Shown here: positions 9,407-17,994 of the stretch, piece by piece
How the letters are laid out: every line of letters begins with the position of its first letter
Numbering within the stretch: position 1 is the first letter of the stretch
Assembly: GCF_000025965.1 (NCBI RefSeq)
Contig: NC_006513.1
Coordinates: 2,170,001 to 2,234,000, forward strand
Length of the DNA stretch: 64,000 nt
Origin: Aromatoleum aromaticum EbN1
GTDB lineage: Bacteria > Pseudomonadota > Gammaproteobacteria > Burkholderiales > Rhodocyclaceae
Reading direction: 5' to 3'
Program-made: the position numbers and the translations under genes
The notes under the pieces: generated by a model
Told to the model about the DNA's origin: nothing
Databases searched by the model: none
What the model saw: the letters and a program-made list of their open reading frames with translations, nothing else

Positions 9407-10828
9407 TCATTCGTCGGAAGCGGCAGCGGTCTGTACCGCTGCAACTTGTCCGGTGGGACGGGCGAGCTGCGGGCACAGCCCCAATAGGGCGCACGCGTCG
9501 CTTTTGGTGAGGTCGTGCCCCAGCATCAGCCGCACGTCGACGGCGAGATCGTTCGACACGGTGGCCCGGATTGTCGGCCGGAACGGCAGGCGGGCGGCGA
9601 ACGCAGTGGCCGCTTCGTGGAAGCCGTCGCGGTATTCGACGAAGGACGTCGCCTGGTCGAACGGGCGGCTGTTCGTCAGTCGCGGGCGCGCGACCCCCTG
9701 CTGTTCGAGCAATCCGGCAAGCCGCCGAGCGAGCCCTTCACCGCCATGACCGTTCGAAATCTCGTAGCGCGCCCGCCGGGCTGCTGACGGAAGAGGCGCA
9801 GCAGCCGGGCGCGGGCCCTCTGCGAGGCTCGGCGCGGCGGCGCGAACGGCCCGTGGTTCGGCCGTCCGGGCGAGGACGGAGGGGCGCGCGGCGGCGGTGA
9901 TGATCGCGGCTGCCTCGACGACCGCCGTTTCACGCCTTGGCGGCCCATTGAGCAGTTCGAAGACGTTTTCGGCAACTTTCACGAGCCTTGCGTGCGGAGT
10001 CGTGCTGACCGCAGGTCCGGCAATCGCTGCGGCCGGTGCGCTCGCCGCCGTCGCGGGTGCTGGCGCGGGTGCTGGCGCGGCGGCTTGCAGCAGGGTAGGG
10101 ATCGGCGTCGCTGTGACCGGCGGATCGGCAGCAATCGTGCCGACTGTGACTTGGGACTCCGCCGCAGGCAAGGGGAGGCGGGGCGCTGCCATCGCCGGGA
10201 ATGGTTGCGCGGGACTCGCTTTAGCCGGAGGCACGGATTGCGCGACAGTCAGGATTGGGGTCGGCGCCGCGGGGGCGTTCGGCGCGGCGGGCGAGGCGCC
10301 GCTTGCCCGCGCGTCGGCGAACTCTGCTTTGTCCTGCATGTGGAGGCGCCGGTAAACCGTGGCCAGGTTGGTCCATGCGCGACGGTTGCTGCCGTCGAGT
10401 TCGACGGCCCGGCGTAGCGACGTCGCTGCGGCGTCGTGCCGTCCCGCGAGCAGCAGCGCGTAGCCGAGGTTGTTGTACAGGTGGCTCGCCGCGGGGGCGA
10501 GACTCACCGCCCGTTCGAGTGCCCGCAGACCGTCATCGAATTTTCCCAGAGCGGCCTGCAGCGAGCCGAGCGCGTTCCACGCCGCAGCGTGTTCAGGGTC
10601 GGCATCCAGGGCTTCGCGGTACGCGGCGATCGCTTCTTCATTGGCGCCCCGCCTCTCCTTGTAACGCCCGAGCGCGAAATAGCCGGCCGCGTCGTTCGTG
10701 GCGCCATGGCGCACGCTTTGCACCGGCGCGATTTTCCAGGCGTTTTCCGGCATCACCGGGTTCGTGCTGCACGCGCCGACCAAAAGCGCGGCGAGCACCG
10801 GGTTCAACGCGAGTATGCGTTTTTTCAT
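9407..10828 (-). CDS. tadD: TadD-like TPR lipoprotein with LytR_C-type C-terminus
   Basis: Last gene of the Tad pilus locus (473 aa). The signal peptide ends in a lipobox (LLVGAC, Cys about residue 20), predicting outer-membrane anchoring. Tetratricopeptide repeats follow (YFALGRYKERRGANEEAIAAY, AWNALGSLQAALGKFDDGL, LYNNLGYALLLAGRHDAA, AWTNLATVYRRLHM). A long Ala/Pro-rich linker (about 175-330) leads to a C-terminal domain starting YEISNGHGGEGLARRLAGLL, similar to the LytR_C fold. TadD proteins help assemble or localise the secretin. The linker plus C-terminal domain makes this one longer than the usual TadD of roughly 200-250 aa. Confidence 0.8.
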   Translation of the reverse strand: MKKRILALNPVLAALLVGACSTNPVMPENAWKIAPVQSVRHGATNDAAGYFALGRYKERRGANEEAIAAYREALDADPEHAAAWNALGSLQAALGKFDDGLRALERAVSLAPAASHLYNNLGYALLLAGRHDAAATSLRRAVELDGSNRRAWTNLATVYRRLHMQDKAEFADARASGASPAAPNAPAAPTPILTVAQSVPPAKASPAQPFPAMAAPRLPLPAAESQVTVGTIAADPPVTATPIPTLLQAAAPAPAPAPATAASAPAAAIAGPAVSTTPHARLVKVAENVFELLNGPPRRETAVVEAAAIITAAARPSVLARTAEPRAVRAAAPSLAEGPRPAAAPLPSAARRARYEISNGHGGEGLARRLAGLLEQQGVARPRLTNSRPFDQATSFVEYRDGFHEAATAFAARLPFRPTIRATVSNDLAVDVRLMLGHDLTKSDACALLGLCPQLARPTGQVAAVQTAAASDE

Positions 10829-10844
10829 CGTGCTTCTCCTCGCA

Positions 10845-11792
10845 TCAGCCGCCGCTGGTTCCCGCCATCGTCGGCAGCAGGATGCGGTACACCTGGATCA
10901 TCGCCGGCCCGAGCAGCACGAGCATCAGCGACGGGAAGATGAAGAAAATCAGCGGGAACAGCAGCTTCAGCGCGATCTTCGCCGCCGCTTCCTCGGCGCG
11001 TTGGCGCCGGCGCGTGCGCAACATGTCGGAGTGGATGCGCAGCGATGTCGCGATGCTCGTGCCGAAGCGCTCCGCCTGGATCACCATCGCGACGAAACCT
11101 TCGACTTCCTCGACGCCGGTCCGGGCGGCGAGGTTGCGCAGCGCCCGCGCGCGCTCGAGGCCCGCACGCAGTTCCAGCGTCACGAGATGCAGCTCTTCGG
11201 CGAGCGCTTCGCTCTTGTGCTGCATCTCGTCGGCGACGCGCACCAGCGCCGCCTCGACGCCGAGACCGGCTTCGACGCACACCGTCATCAGGTCGAGCGC
11301 GTCGGGAAAAGTCTCGAAGATCTCGCGCTGGCGCACGAAGATCAGCCGGTTCAGGATGATGTTCGGCACGTAATAGCCGATCGCCGCCGCGAGCAGCACG
11401 ACCAGCAGCGTGCCCTGGAACTGCAGCGACGGCGTCGACACCAGCACCGTGGAATACGCGAGCAGCGGCAGCCCGAGCGCGAGGACGGTCTTGACGCCGA
11501 AGAACGCGAGCGGTGCGGCGGCGTGGCGGATGCCGGCGTGCATGAAGCGCGCGCGCAGCGCCGACATGTCCTCGCTGTCCTCCGGCGTCGATAGCTTCGC
11601 AAAGGGTTTCGTCAGCTTGACGGTGCGCTCGATCCAGGCGTCGGCCCCCGCGCCGACGGTCGACTTGCCGCCGCCGAGCGCCTGCAGCCGGTCCGCGGCC
11701 GCCGAGCGCGAGAACAGGCTCATGACGAAGAACGCGCCCGCCGTCACGGCGACGAAGAGCAGCCCGAGAAATCCGATCTGGGTGTAGTCCAT
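10845..11792 (-). CDS. tadC: Tad inner-membrane platform protein TadC
   Basis: Type II secretion F-domain (T2SSF) integral membrane protein, 315 aa, partner of TadB in the platform that couples the TadA ATPase to Flp pilin extrusion. Hydrophobic segments sit near residues 5-25, about 95-140 and 280-310. The F domain contains PDALDLMTVCVEAGLGVEAALVRVADEM and GFVAMVIQAERFGTSIATSLR, typical of TadC. It begins 16 bases after tadB stops, with GGAGAG upstream of ATG 11792. It is transcribed with the whole locus, leftwards. Confidence 0.92.
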   Translation of the reverse strand: MDYTQIGFLGLLFVAVTAGAFFVMSLFSRSAAADRLQALGGGKSTVGAGADAWIERTVKLTKPFAKLSTPEDSEDMSALRARFMHAGIRHAAAPLAFFGVKTVLALGLPLLAYSTVLVSTPSLQFQGTLLVVLLAAAIGYYVPNIILNRLIFVRQREIFETFPDALDLMTVCVEAGLGVEAALVRVADEMQHKSEALAEELHLVTLELRAGLERARALRNLAARTGVEEVEGFVAMVIQAERFGTSIATSLRIHSDMLRTRRRQRAEEAAAKIALKLLFPLIFFIFPSLMLVLLGPAMIQVYRILLPTMAGTSGG

Positions 11793-11808
11793 GTCTTCTC
11801 TCCTGCCG

Positions 11809-12783
11809 CTACACGCGGATGCGGATGATCTTGCGCATCCACACCACGCCCAGAACCATCATCCCCATCGCCCCGTAGATGAAGTTGATGCCCGCCGGGT
11901 CTTCCCACAGCACTTTCATGAAACCGGGGTTGACGATGTTGATCAGCGCCGCAGTTGCGAACGGCAGGCAGCCGAGGATCCACGCCGACAGCTTCCCTTC
12001 GGCCGACAGCGTGCGGATCTCGCCATACAGCTTCAGCCGCGCGCGCACGATCTTGCTGATGTTGTCGAGCAGCTCCGCGAGGTTGCCGCCCGAATCGCGC
12101 TGGATCAGCACCGCGATGACGAAGTAGCTGAGGTCGGTGCTGTCGGTGCGCGAAGCGAGGTTCAGCATCGCCGTCTGCTGCGGCACGCCGTAGTTCATCT
12201 CGTCGAACAGGATGCGGAACTCGCCGCCGATCGGGTCCTTCATCTCCTCGGCAACCATCTTGATCGCGGTCGGGAACGCGTGGCCAGCGCGCAACGCGCG
12301 CCCCATCAGGTCGAGCGCTTCCGGCAGCTGCAGCTCGAAGCGCTGCATGTGCTGGTTGCGCGCGCGCATCACGTACAGCGTCGGCAGCATGCCGAGCACC
12401 ACGGCAAACCCGAGGCCGAGGAACAGCGGCCGGTTCAGCAGCAGCGGCAACGTGAAGCCGAGCGCCGCGAGCGCGACCGTCCAGCCAGCGAACTGCGCCA
12501 GCGTCAGTTGCAGGCGGGACTGCACGATGAGCCGGTTGATGCCGTGAAGGTGCGGCACGGCTGCGAGCAGGCGGTCACCTGCCGCCGAGCCCGCGGCGTT
12601 CTGCTCCTTGTACAGCGATGCCGGCCGGGCGCTGCCCACACCGCTCGCGACTTCGTCGAGGCGGCGGTTGAGCCGCTTCGCGTCGGCGCTATGGCTCGAC
12701 GCCCACCACAGGTAGGCGCCTTCGAGGAACAGCACGACCGTGATGAAAGTCGCGAGCGCGAACAGCAGCGTCAGGATGTCCAT
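11809..12783 (-). CDS. tadB: Tad inner-membrane platform protein TadB
   Basis: T2SSF-domain membrane protein of 324 aa, the second platform subunit. The N-terminal helix (DILTLLFALATFITVVLFL) is followed by a soluble stretch, two helices around residues 100-150, the F domain (LPEALDLMGRALRAGHAFPTAIKMVAEEM, VIAVLIQRDSGGNLAELLDNI) and a C-terminal helix. ATG 12783 is chosen because AGGAGG lies 6 bases upstream; an in-frame start at 12810 would begin inside the palindromic spacer. Confidence 0.92.
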   Translation of the reverse strand: MDILTLLFALATFITVVLFLEGAYLWWASSHSADAKRLNRRLDEVASGVGSARPASLYKEQNAAGSAAGDRLLAAVPHLHGINRLIVQSRLQLTLAQFAGWTVALAALGFTLPLLLNRPLFLGLGFAVVLGMLPTLYVMRARNQHMQRFELQLPEALDLMGRALRAGHAFPTAIKMVAEEMKDPIGGEFRILFDEMNYGVPQQTAMLNLASRTDSTDLSYFVIAVLIQRDSGGNLAELLDNISKIVRARLKLYGEIRTLSAEGKLSAWILGCLPFATAALINIVNPGFMKVLWEDPAGINFIYGAMGMMVLGVVWMRKIIRIRV

Positions 12784-12791
12784 CTCAGGCC

Positions 12792-12858
12792 TCCTGCTGG
12801 GCCGCCCCAAGGGAGGCCTGCGCCCCCTTGGGGGGCAGCGAACAAAGTGAGCGTGGGG
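12792..12858. repeat. GC-rich palindromic extragenic element between tadA and tadB
   Basis: Spacer of about 90 bases holding an imperfect inverted repeat (CCCCAAGGG ... CCCCCTTGGGG) followed by GCAGCGAACAAAGTGAGC and GTGGGGG. Sequences of this form recur between genes in many betaproteobacteria, so I read it as a dispersed extragenic palindrome. It interrupts an otherwise compact operon and could form a strong hairpin in the tad transcript. Confidence 0.5.
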
Positions 12859-12875
12859 GTAGTTTCATCTCAGCC

Positions 12876-14228
12876 TCACTCGAAGCGCCGCCCGGGGTTG
12901 AACATGTCCTCGGGCAGGCGGATGCCGAACGAGCGCAGGCGTTCGGCGAAATGCGGGCGCACGCCGGTCGCGGTGAAGTAGCCCTGCACTTCGCCGGTCT
13001 CCGAAATGCCCGTCTGCCGGAACGCGAAGATCTCCTGCATCGTGATCATCTCGCCTTCCATACCGGTGATCTCCTGGATGCTGATGATCTTGCGCTTGCC
13101 GTCGGTGAGCCGGCTCGCCTGCACGATCAGGCCGATCGCGCTGGCGATCTGCGAGCGCGCGACTTTCGGCGGCAGGTTCGCGTCGGACATGCCGATCATG
13201 TTCTCCATGCGACCGAGCGCGTCGCGCGGCGTGTTCGCGTGCACCGTCGTCATCGAGCCTTCGTGGCCGGTGTTCATCGCCTGCAGCACGTCGAACGCCT
13301 CGGCGCCGCGCGTCTCGCCGAGGATGATCCGGTCCGGGCGCATGCGCAACGCGTTGCGCACCAGCGCCCGCTGCGACACTTCGCCCTTGCCTTCGATGTT
13401 CGGCGGCCGCGTCTCGAGCCGCACGACGTGCGGCTGCTGCAGCTGCAGCTCCGCCGCGTCCTCGATCGTGACGATGCGCTCGTCGGCGGGAATGTTCGCG
13501 GTGAGGATGTTCAGCAGCGTCGTCTTGCCGCTGCCGGTGCCGCCCGAGATCAGGATGTTCACTTTCGCGCGCGCGAGCCCCGCGAGGAGTTCGCCCATCT
13601 CCGGCGTCAGCGCCTTGAAGCCGATCAGCTTCTCCATCGTCAGCGGCACGGCGGCGAAACGGCGGATCGACACCACCGGTCCGTCGAGCGCGAGCGGCGG
13701 GATGATCGCGTTCACGCGCGAGCCGTCCGGCAGGCGCGCGTCGACCATCGGGCTCGATTCATCGACGCGCCGCCCGACGCGCGACACGATCTTGTCGATG
13801 ATCTTCATCAGGTGCGCGTCGTCGCTGAACGTGACGGGGGTCAGCTCGATTTTGCCGTGCCGCTCGACGTAGATCTGCTGCGAGCCGTTGATCAGGATGT
13901 CCGACACCGTCGGGTCGGCGAGCAGCGGCTCGATCGGCCCGAGCCCGAGCATCTCGTACTGGATGTCGCGCACGAGGTCGCGCCGCTCGTTCGTGTTGAT
14001 GACGACGTTTTCTTCGGCGAGCAGGCGCTCGACCATCAGCCGCAGCTCGTCGCGCAACTGGTCCGGCCCGAGGCTTTCCATCGCCTCGAGGTCGATGCGC
14101 GACAGCAGCAGCTGGTGGATGCGCATCTTCAGCGTCTGATACGCCTTGTTCGCGCGCGGGTCGGGCGCCGCCGCCGGACGCATCACGGTGTCTGTCGAGA
14201 CCGATTCGAGGCGCTGTCGCAAGCTCAT
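12876..14228 (-). CDS. tadA: Tad secretion ATPase TadA (CpaF)
   Basis: Hexameric traffic ATPase, 450 aa, that powers Flp pilus assembly (and, in some systems, retraction). The N-terminal helical region is followed by the PilT/GspE-type core: [21 protein letters not shown], Walker [12 protein letters not shown] (about 229-239), the Asp box [10 protein letters not shown], Walker [15 protein letters not shown] and the His box MTTVHANTP. Length and motifs are standard for CpaF/TadA. It sits between tadZ (upstream) and tadB (downstream) as in canonical Tad loci. Confidence 0.95.
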   Translation of the reverse strand: MSLRQRLESVSTDTVMRPAAAPDPRANKAYQTLKMRIHQLLLSRIDLEAMESLGPDQLRDELRLMVERLLAEENVVINTNERRDLVRDIQYEMLGLGPIEPLLADPTVSDILINGSQQIYVERHGKIELTPVTFSDDAHLMKIIDKIVSRVGRRVDESSPMVDARLPDGSRVNAIIPPLALDGPVVSIRRFAAVPLTMEKLIGFKALTPEMGELLAGLARAKVNILISGGTGSGKTTLLNILTANIPADERIVTIEDAAELQLQQPHVVRLETRPPNIEGKGEVSQRALVRNALRMRPDRIILGETRGAEAFDVLQAMNTGHEGSMTTVHANTPRDALGRMENMIGMSDANLPPKVARSQIASAIGLIVQASRLTDGKRKIISIQEITGMEGEMITMQEIFAFRQTGISETGEVQGYFTATGVRPHFAERLRSFGIRLPEDMFNPGRRFE

Positions 14229-14264
14229 TTCACGTTCCTTTCAATAGTCATCCGCGTGCTGCGC

Positions 14265-15419
14265 TCAATGCGTCGCGAACAGGCGCGACAGCCAGCCCTT
14301 GCTCGCTTTTTCCGGGTCGTCGACGAGCGATTCGGCGATCTCGCGCAGCGCTTTCGTCACCGGGCTGTTCTTCGCCAGCCGCGCGATCGGCTCGCCCTGG
14401 TTCACCGACGCGGCGACCGTGTCGTAGCTGTTCGGCACCGTCTTGAACAGCTTCGCCTTCACCGTGCGCTCGACGTCCTGCAGGCTGATGTCGCTGTTCT
14501 TGTGCTGGCGATTGACGACCAACCCGACTTTCGACATCGGGTAGCCAAGCGACACGAACACCTCGACGAGCCGCTTCGCCTCGCGGATGAACGGCAGCGT
14601 GAGCTGCACCACCGGAAAGATCATGTCGGCCATGTCGAACGGCTTGAGGCTCACCGCGTCGAGCGAGCGGCCGACATCGACGATGACGAAATCGTAGTTC
14701 GTGCGCGCAACCTTGAGGATCGCCTCGACGTGCTCGGGGCGGACGTCGGTCGAGTGGGCCGGGTCGTCCGGCGCCGCGAGCAGGTGAAAGCCGGGCGCGA
14801 CTTCGATCATCGCCGACTGCAGGAACGCGGCATCGAGCCGGTGGATTTGCTGGCACACCAGCGCCAGGTTGCTTGCCGGTTTCTGGTCGGTGACGTACAT
14901 CGCCGCGTCGCCGAACTGCAGGTTCAGGTCGATCAGCGCGACGCGCTTGCCGTGCGCCGCTGCGAGGACCCAGGCGAGATTCGTCGCGAGAAAAGTCGCG
15001 CCGCTGCCGCCCTTGCAGGAAGTCAGGGCGAGGATCTTGCCGTTGGTCGCACTGCCGCCGCGCTTGCGCGTGATGCGTGCCAGCGCGGCATGCAATGCCT
15101 CGGGCGACGGCGAAATCGGCAGCACTTCGCGCACCCCCGCACGGAACGCCTGCAGCAGAAAATCCGACGACGTGTCGGCCGTGATGACGATCGGCTCGAT
15201 CTGCGGGTAGCGCAGCGTCAGCTGTTCGAGCGCGCCGAGGTTCGCCGGGCGGAATGCGTCGAGCACGACGACGTCCGGCACCGTGCCATTGACGGCGCCG
15301 AGCGGTTCGCTCGACGTCGCGTGACCAACGGCGACGTCCATCGACTTGCCCGCCTGCGCGAGCGTTGCCCGCAGGCGTTCGGCGCTGTCGTGGTTGTCGG
15401 AAAGAATTCGGATTTTCAT
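14265..15419 (-). CDS. tadZ: Pilus assembly/localisation ATPase TadZ (CpaE)
   Basis: MinD/ParA-superfamily protein with an N-terminal receiver-like domain, 384 aa; TadZ/CpaE proteins place the Tad apparatus at the cell pole. The receiver-like part contains VPDVVVLDAF and PIVITADTSSDFLLQAFRAG. The ATPase part has the deviant Walker A CKGGSGATFLATNLA, in which the P-loop lysine is replaced (GAT for GKT), as is common in TadZ, then LIDLNLQFGD and FVIVDVGRSLDAVS. ATG 15419 with AGAGGA upstream is preferred to the ORF limit at 15461. Confidence 0.9.
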   Translation of the reverse strand: MKIRILSDNHDSAERLRATLAQAGKSMDVAVGHATSSEPLGAVNGTVPDVVVLDAFRPANLGALEQLTLRYPQIEPIVITADTSSDFLLQAFRAGVREVLPISPSPEALHAALARITRKRGGSATNGKILALTSCKGGSGATFLATNLAWVLAAAHGKRVALIDLNLQFGDAAMYVTDQKPASNLALVCQQIHRLDAAFLQSAMIEVAPGFHLLAAPDDPAHSTDVRPEHVEAILKVARTNYDFVIVDVGRSLDAVSLKPFDMADMIFPVVQLTLPFIREAKRLVEVFVSLGYPMSKVGLVVNRQHKNSDISLQDVERTVKAKLFKTVPNSYDTVAASVNQGEPIARLAKNSPVTKALREIAESLVDDPEKASKGWLSRLFATH

Positions 15420-15448
15420 GACGTCCTCTGAACGCGGTAGCGGTGCGG

Positions 15449-15901
15449 TCAGCTGCCGCACACGGGATTGCCGGAACTGCTCATGCTTTCGCGCGGCAGC
15501 GTCGTCTGGAACGCCGGCAGGGGCACGGCAAGGGGAATGAATGGAATGATCGTCTGGTGCGTGTAATCCGACAGGCGCACCAGTACCGACTTACAGGTTG
15601 CGGCGTCGCAGGAAGCGTTAGGGGGATCGAGATAGTCGATTGTGATCGTCGCCGCTGCGAACGACGGCAACATCTGTCGCATGCGGGTCTCGACGATTGG
15701 GGCATCCTCCTTGTCGCAGACGACCGCAAGGCGCGCGCCGAGCCGGGTGGCTTCAGCGGCGGCATTCCAGGTCCACAGCATCCGCCCGAACTCCATGATG
15801 CCGATCAGCAAGGTGAAGAACAGCGCTGCAACCACCGCGAATTCGACCGCGGCGACTCCACCTTGCCGCTTCCTTCCGCCGCTTGTGATTCGCGAGTTCA
15901 T
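15449..15901 (-). CDS. TadE-like pseudopilin
   Basis: 150-aa minor pilin-like protein of the Tad system. The N-terminal tract GGVAAVEFAVVAALFFTLL is the TadE/TadF prepilin signature: a short basic leader, then a glutamate at the fifth position of the hydrophobic helix, expected to be cut by TadV. A Cys pair (CDAATC) lies in the periplasmic part. It overlaps the upstream tadE gene by 4 bases (ATGA at 15898-15901), indicating translational coupling. Confidence 0.85.
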   Translation of the reverse strand: MNSRITSGGRKRQGGVAAVEFAVVAALFFTLLIGIMEFGRMLWTWNAAAEATRLGARLAVVCDKEDAPIVETRMRQMLPSFAAATITIDYLDPPNASCDAATCKSVLVRLSDYTHQTIIPFIPLAVPLPAFQTTLPRESMSSSGNPVCGS

Positions 15902-16359
15902 AGCTGCGACCTCATCGTGACCGCAATGTTGTTGAAGGTGATGTCCGGCATCACGTATTCGACGACGGAGTTGTACGGATAGCCGCTGATCCGCACCGTC
16001 ACCGTGTTGATCATCCCGGTTCCGGTCGTCACGGTGTTCTCGACGCCGGGGCAGCTGAGGATCGTGTCACAGGTCTGCACCATGCTTGTTTTCAGGTCGG
16101 GAGCCAGCGCCGGACCGTTGCAGTCAGGGTTGCCATGCACTGCCATGCACTTGGCGATCGCGTGTTCGACAGGATCCCCCGGCGTCTTTGCGGTCAGGTG
16201 GCGGGCAGCGTCTCGAACTGCCTTGGCCAACGTGTTGTACGAATAGATCGCGCGGCCGAACTCGGTGATGCCGAAGCCCAGCATCACCAGCGGGATCAGG
16301 AGAAACGCGAATTCGACGGCGACGACACCGCGCATGTGACGCATGGCTCGAATCCTCAC
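15898..16359 (-). CDS. tadE: TadE-like pseudopilin
   Basis: 153-aa TadE-family protein. MRGVVAVEFAFLLIPLVMLG is the prepilin-type leader and helix, followed by FGRAIYSYNTLAKAVRDAARHL, a segment shared by TadE proteins, and a periplasmic domain with several cysteines. It overlaps its neighbours by 4 bases on each side (15898-15901 and 16356-16359), so this pseudopilin trio is tightly coupled. TadE/F proteins are needed for pilus assembly but are minor components. Confidence 0.87.
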   Translation of the reverse strand: MRIRAMRHMRGVVAVEFAFLLIPLVMLGFGITEFGRAIYSYNTLAKAVRDAARHLTAKTPGDPVEHAIAKCMAVHGNPDCNGPALAPDLKTSMVQTCDTILSCPGVENTVTTGTGMINTVTVRISGYPYNSVVEYVMPDITFNNIAVTMRSQL

Positions 16360-17681
16360 TGGACCAAGGCGGGCACCAGCGGCCCGACCGAGGTTGAGCT
16401 GCCGACCGCGCCGGACGTGGCGCAGGGGCTGCCCGGTTCGTTCGACGCGCCGAGGTACTCGGCGCTGACGGTGACGTCGCTGCCGGCCTTCTTGTATGGC
16501 TCCAGCAGCAGGATGCAGGCATAGCCGCGGATTGGCGCGTGATGGCCGCCAGAGTCAAGGCTCCCCGCGCAGTCCTCGAGTAATGGGACGGTGACCAGGC
16601 GGCGGTCCGCGCCGAACGAGATCATCTGCGCGGTGCTGGCCTGGTTCGTGCCACTGGGCAGTTCGGAACTTTGTACCTGGAGGTGCGAACTGCGCGCCGC
16701 GACGAAGTTTGGCGTGCCCCCGGATGAGCCCTTGTACGCATCGCGGCCCAATGACCAGGTCGTCGTGTTGTAGGCCAGGCCGGTGAAGTCGGGCGGAGCG
16801 CTCTTCAGCTCGCCGTCCGTACAGGCACTTCCCTGACAGATGCCAAAGCGCGTGTTGAACGCCTGGCCGATACTAGTCTTCTGGCCGGCGTCGCCGACAC
16901 AGCCAGGCGTCGGCGTCGAATTGCCGGAGGTAGGACAGGTGGACGGGCCGTTCGGCGGCAGATTGCATTGCCCCGCCCCCTCGAAGAGACACGAGAGTTC
17001 CTGGGCGCCCTTGCCGGAACAATTGGGCGTAGTCGTGCTCGGATCGAAGTCCACCCAGCGGAAATCGCCCGTCAGGTTTTCCATCGTACCGCCGCCGCTT
17101 TCCTTGAAGTTCATCGAGTACCAGTCGCCCTTGACGTAGCCGAAGTGCGGTGCCGAGCTGCTGGGGTGCGTGCATAGGCCCATCGGAATCGCGCAATTGT
17201 TCTGTGACGGGGCAAGGGTGGCGGTGGCAATGGCACTCACCGTCTGGTCGCCGAAGCCCATGACCTGCATGAACCACGGCGCTATTCCGTTTCGGGTAAT
17301 CGTGCAGCGCACGTACTTCGAGTTGCCGGTCGCTCCCCCTGCGGGCAGCCAGGAACCAGCGAGCGAAGTCGAGAACGTCACGTCGATGTCCGCAGCTGCG
17401 ATTGCGCCTCCCTGGAAATCGACGCGGTTCTCCGTGCCAACGGTCTTGCCGGCATTCTCGGCCCGCGTGAAGTTTTCCGGCGAAATCGGAGAGCCGGTCA
17501 GCTCGTAGGACGCGGCCAGCGCACAGGCATCGGCCCCGTTCTGCAACTCGGTCTTGGTCAGGTAGAGATGGCCGCCATCGAGTGCAAGGCCGGCGAAACC
17601 GACGAGCACCACGAGTGAAAGGGCTGTAATGATCGCGACCACCCCGCGCTGTGAATCACGATCCGCGTGACGATTCCGCAT
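16356..17681 (-). CDS. TadG-like pilus assembly protein
   Basis: 441-aa protein whose N-terminus QRGVVAIITALSLVVLVGFA and following LDGGHLYLTKTELQNGADACALAA match the TadG/Flp-assembly N-terminal domain: a single membrane helix, then a predicted periplasmic region. The remainder is rich in Gly/Ser/Thr/Asn with many cysteines (for example CAIPMGLC and CVGD), suggesting an exported, disulfide-bonded domain. I do not see a complete von Willebrand A MIDAS motif, so it is a TadG-like protein rather than a classical TadG. Its stop overlaps the next gene by 4 bases. Confidence 0.8.
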   Translation of the reverse strand: MRNRHADRDSQRGVVAIITALSLVVLVGFAGLALDGGHLYLTKTELQNGADACALAASYELTGSPISPENFTRAENAGKTVGTENRVDFQGGAIAAADIDVTFSTSLAGSWLPAGGATGNSKYVRCTITRNGIAPWFMQVMGFGDQTVSAIATATLAPSQNNCAIPMGLCTHPSSSAPHFGYVKGDWYSMNFKESGGGTMENLTGDFRWVDFDPSTTTPNCSGKGAQELSCLFEGAGQCNLPPNGPSTCPTSGNSTPTPGCVGDAGQKTSIGQAFNTRFGICQGSACTDGELKSAPPDFTGLAYNTTTWSLGRDAYKGSSGGTPNFVAARSSHLQVQSSELPSGTNQASTAQMISFGADRRLVTVPLLEDCAGSLDSGGHHAPIRGYACILLLEPYKKAGSDVTVSAEYLGASNEPGSPCATSGAVGSSTSVGPLVPALVQ

Positions 17682-17705
17682 AGCGCCGCTCCCGTCCCTT
17701 ATTTG

Positions 17706-17984
17706 TTACTGCCCCGAAGCGCCGACGCCGATCGTCATAATGCTCGGCTGCGGCTCGGGGTTCGTGAAGCTCTTCGCATACTCTCCCATCGCACCCTGCG
17801 CCGCCTTGCCGTCGATACCGGCGACGGGATCGGTGTTCTTCGACGCTTCAGGGGAGATGATTTGCTGCGCCGCGGCCACGCGTGCGGCTTCACCGAAGCG
17901 CGAATCCCAGTTCGGGGAGGTCGCGACGCAGCCGGTCAGGGCGAGCGTTGCGAGCGAGACAGTCAGTCTTGCGAATGCGTTCAC
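17706..17984 (-). CDS. Small Tad-locus lipoprotein
   Basis: 92-aa lipoprotein between rcpA and the tadG-like gene. The signal peptide ends with the lipobox LALTGC. The mature part contains FGEAARVAAAQQIISPEAS and DPVAGIDGKAAQGAMGEY, a motif I associate with small conserved lipoproteins of betaproteobacterial Tad loci (in the position of RcpB/CpaD). I chose GTG 17984 because GAGGAG lies 6 bases upstream; the ATG at 18035 would start inside rcpA. Probably a secretin accessory factor; its exact role is unknown. Confidence 0.75.
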   Translation of the reverse strand: MNAFARLTVSLATLALTGCVATSPNWDSRFGEAARVAAAQQIISPEASKNTDPVAGIDGKAAQGAMGEYAKSFTNPEPQPSIMTIGVGASGQ

Positions 17985-17994
17985 GGTCTGCTCC

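Noticed and set aside
12828-15431. Long plus-strand open frame (about 867 codons) opposite tadA and tadZ
   Set aside because: It is arginine- and histidine-rich, has no recognisable domain and is the antisense shadow of the GC-rich tadA/tadZ genes.
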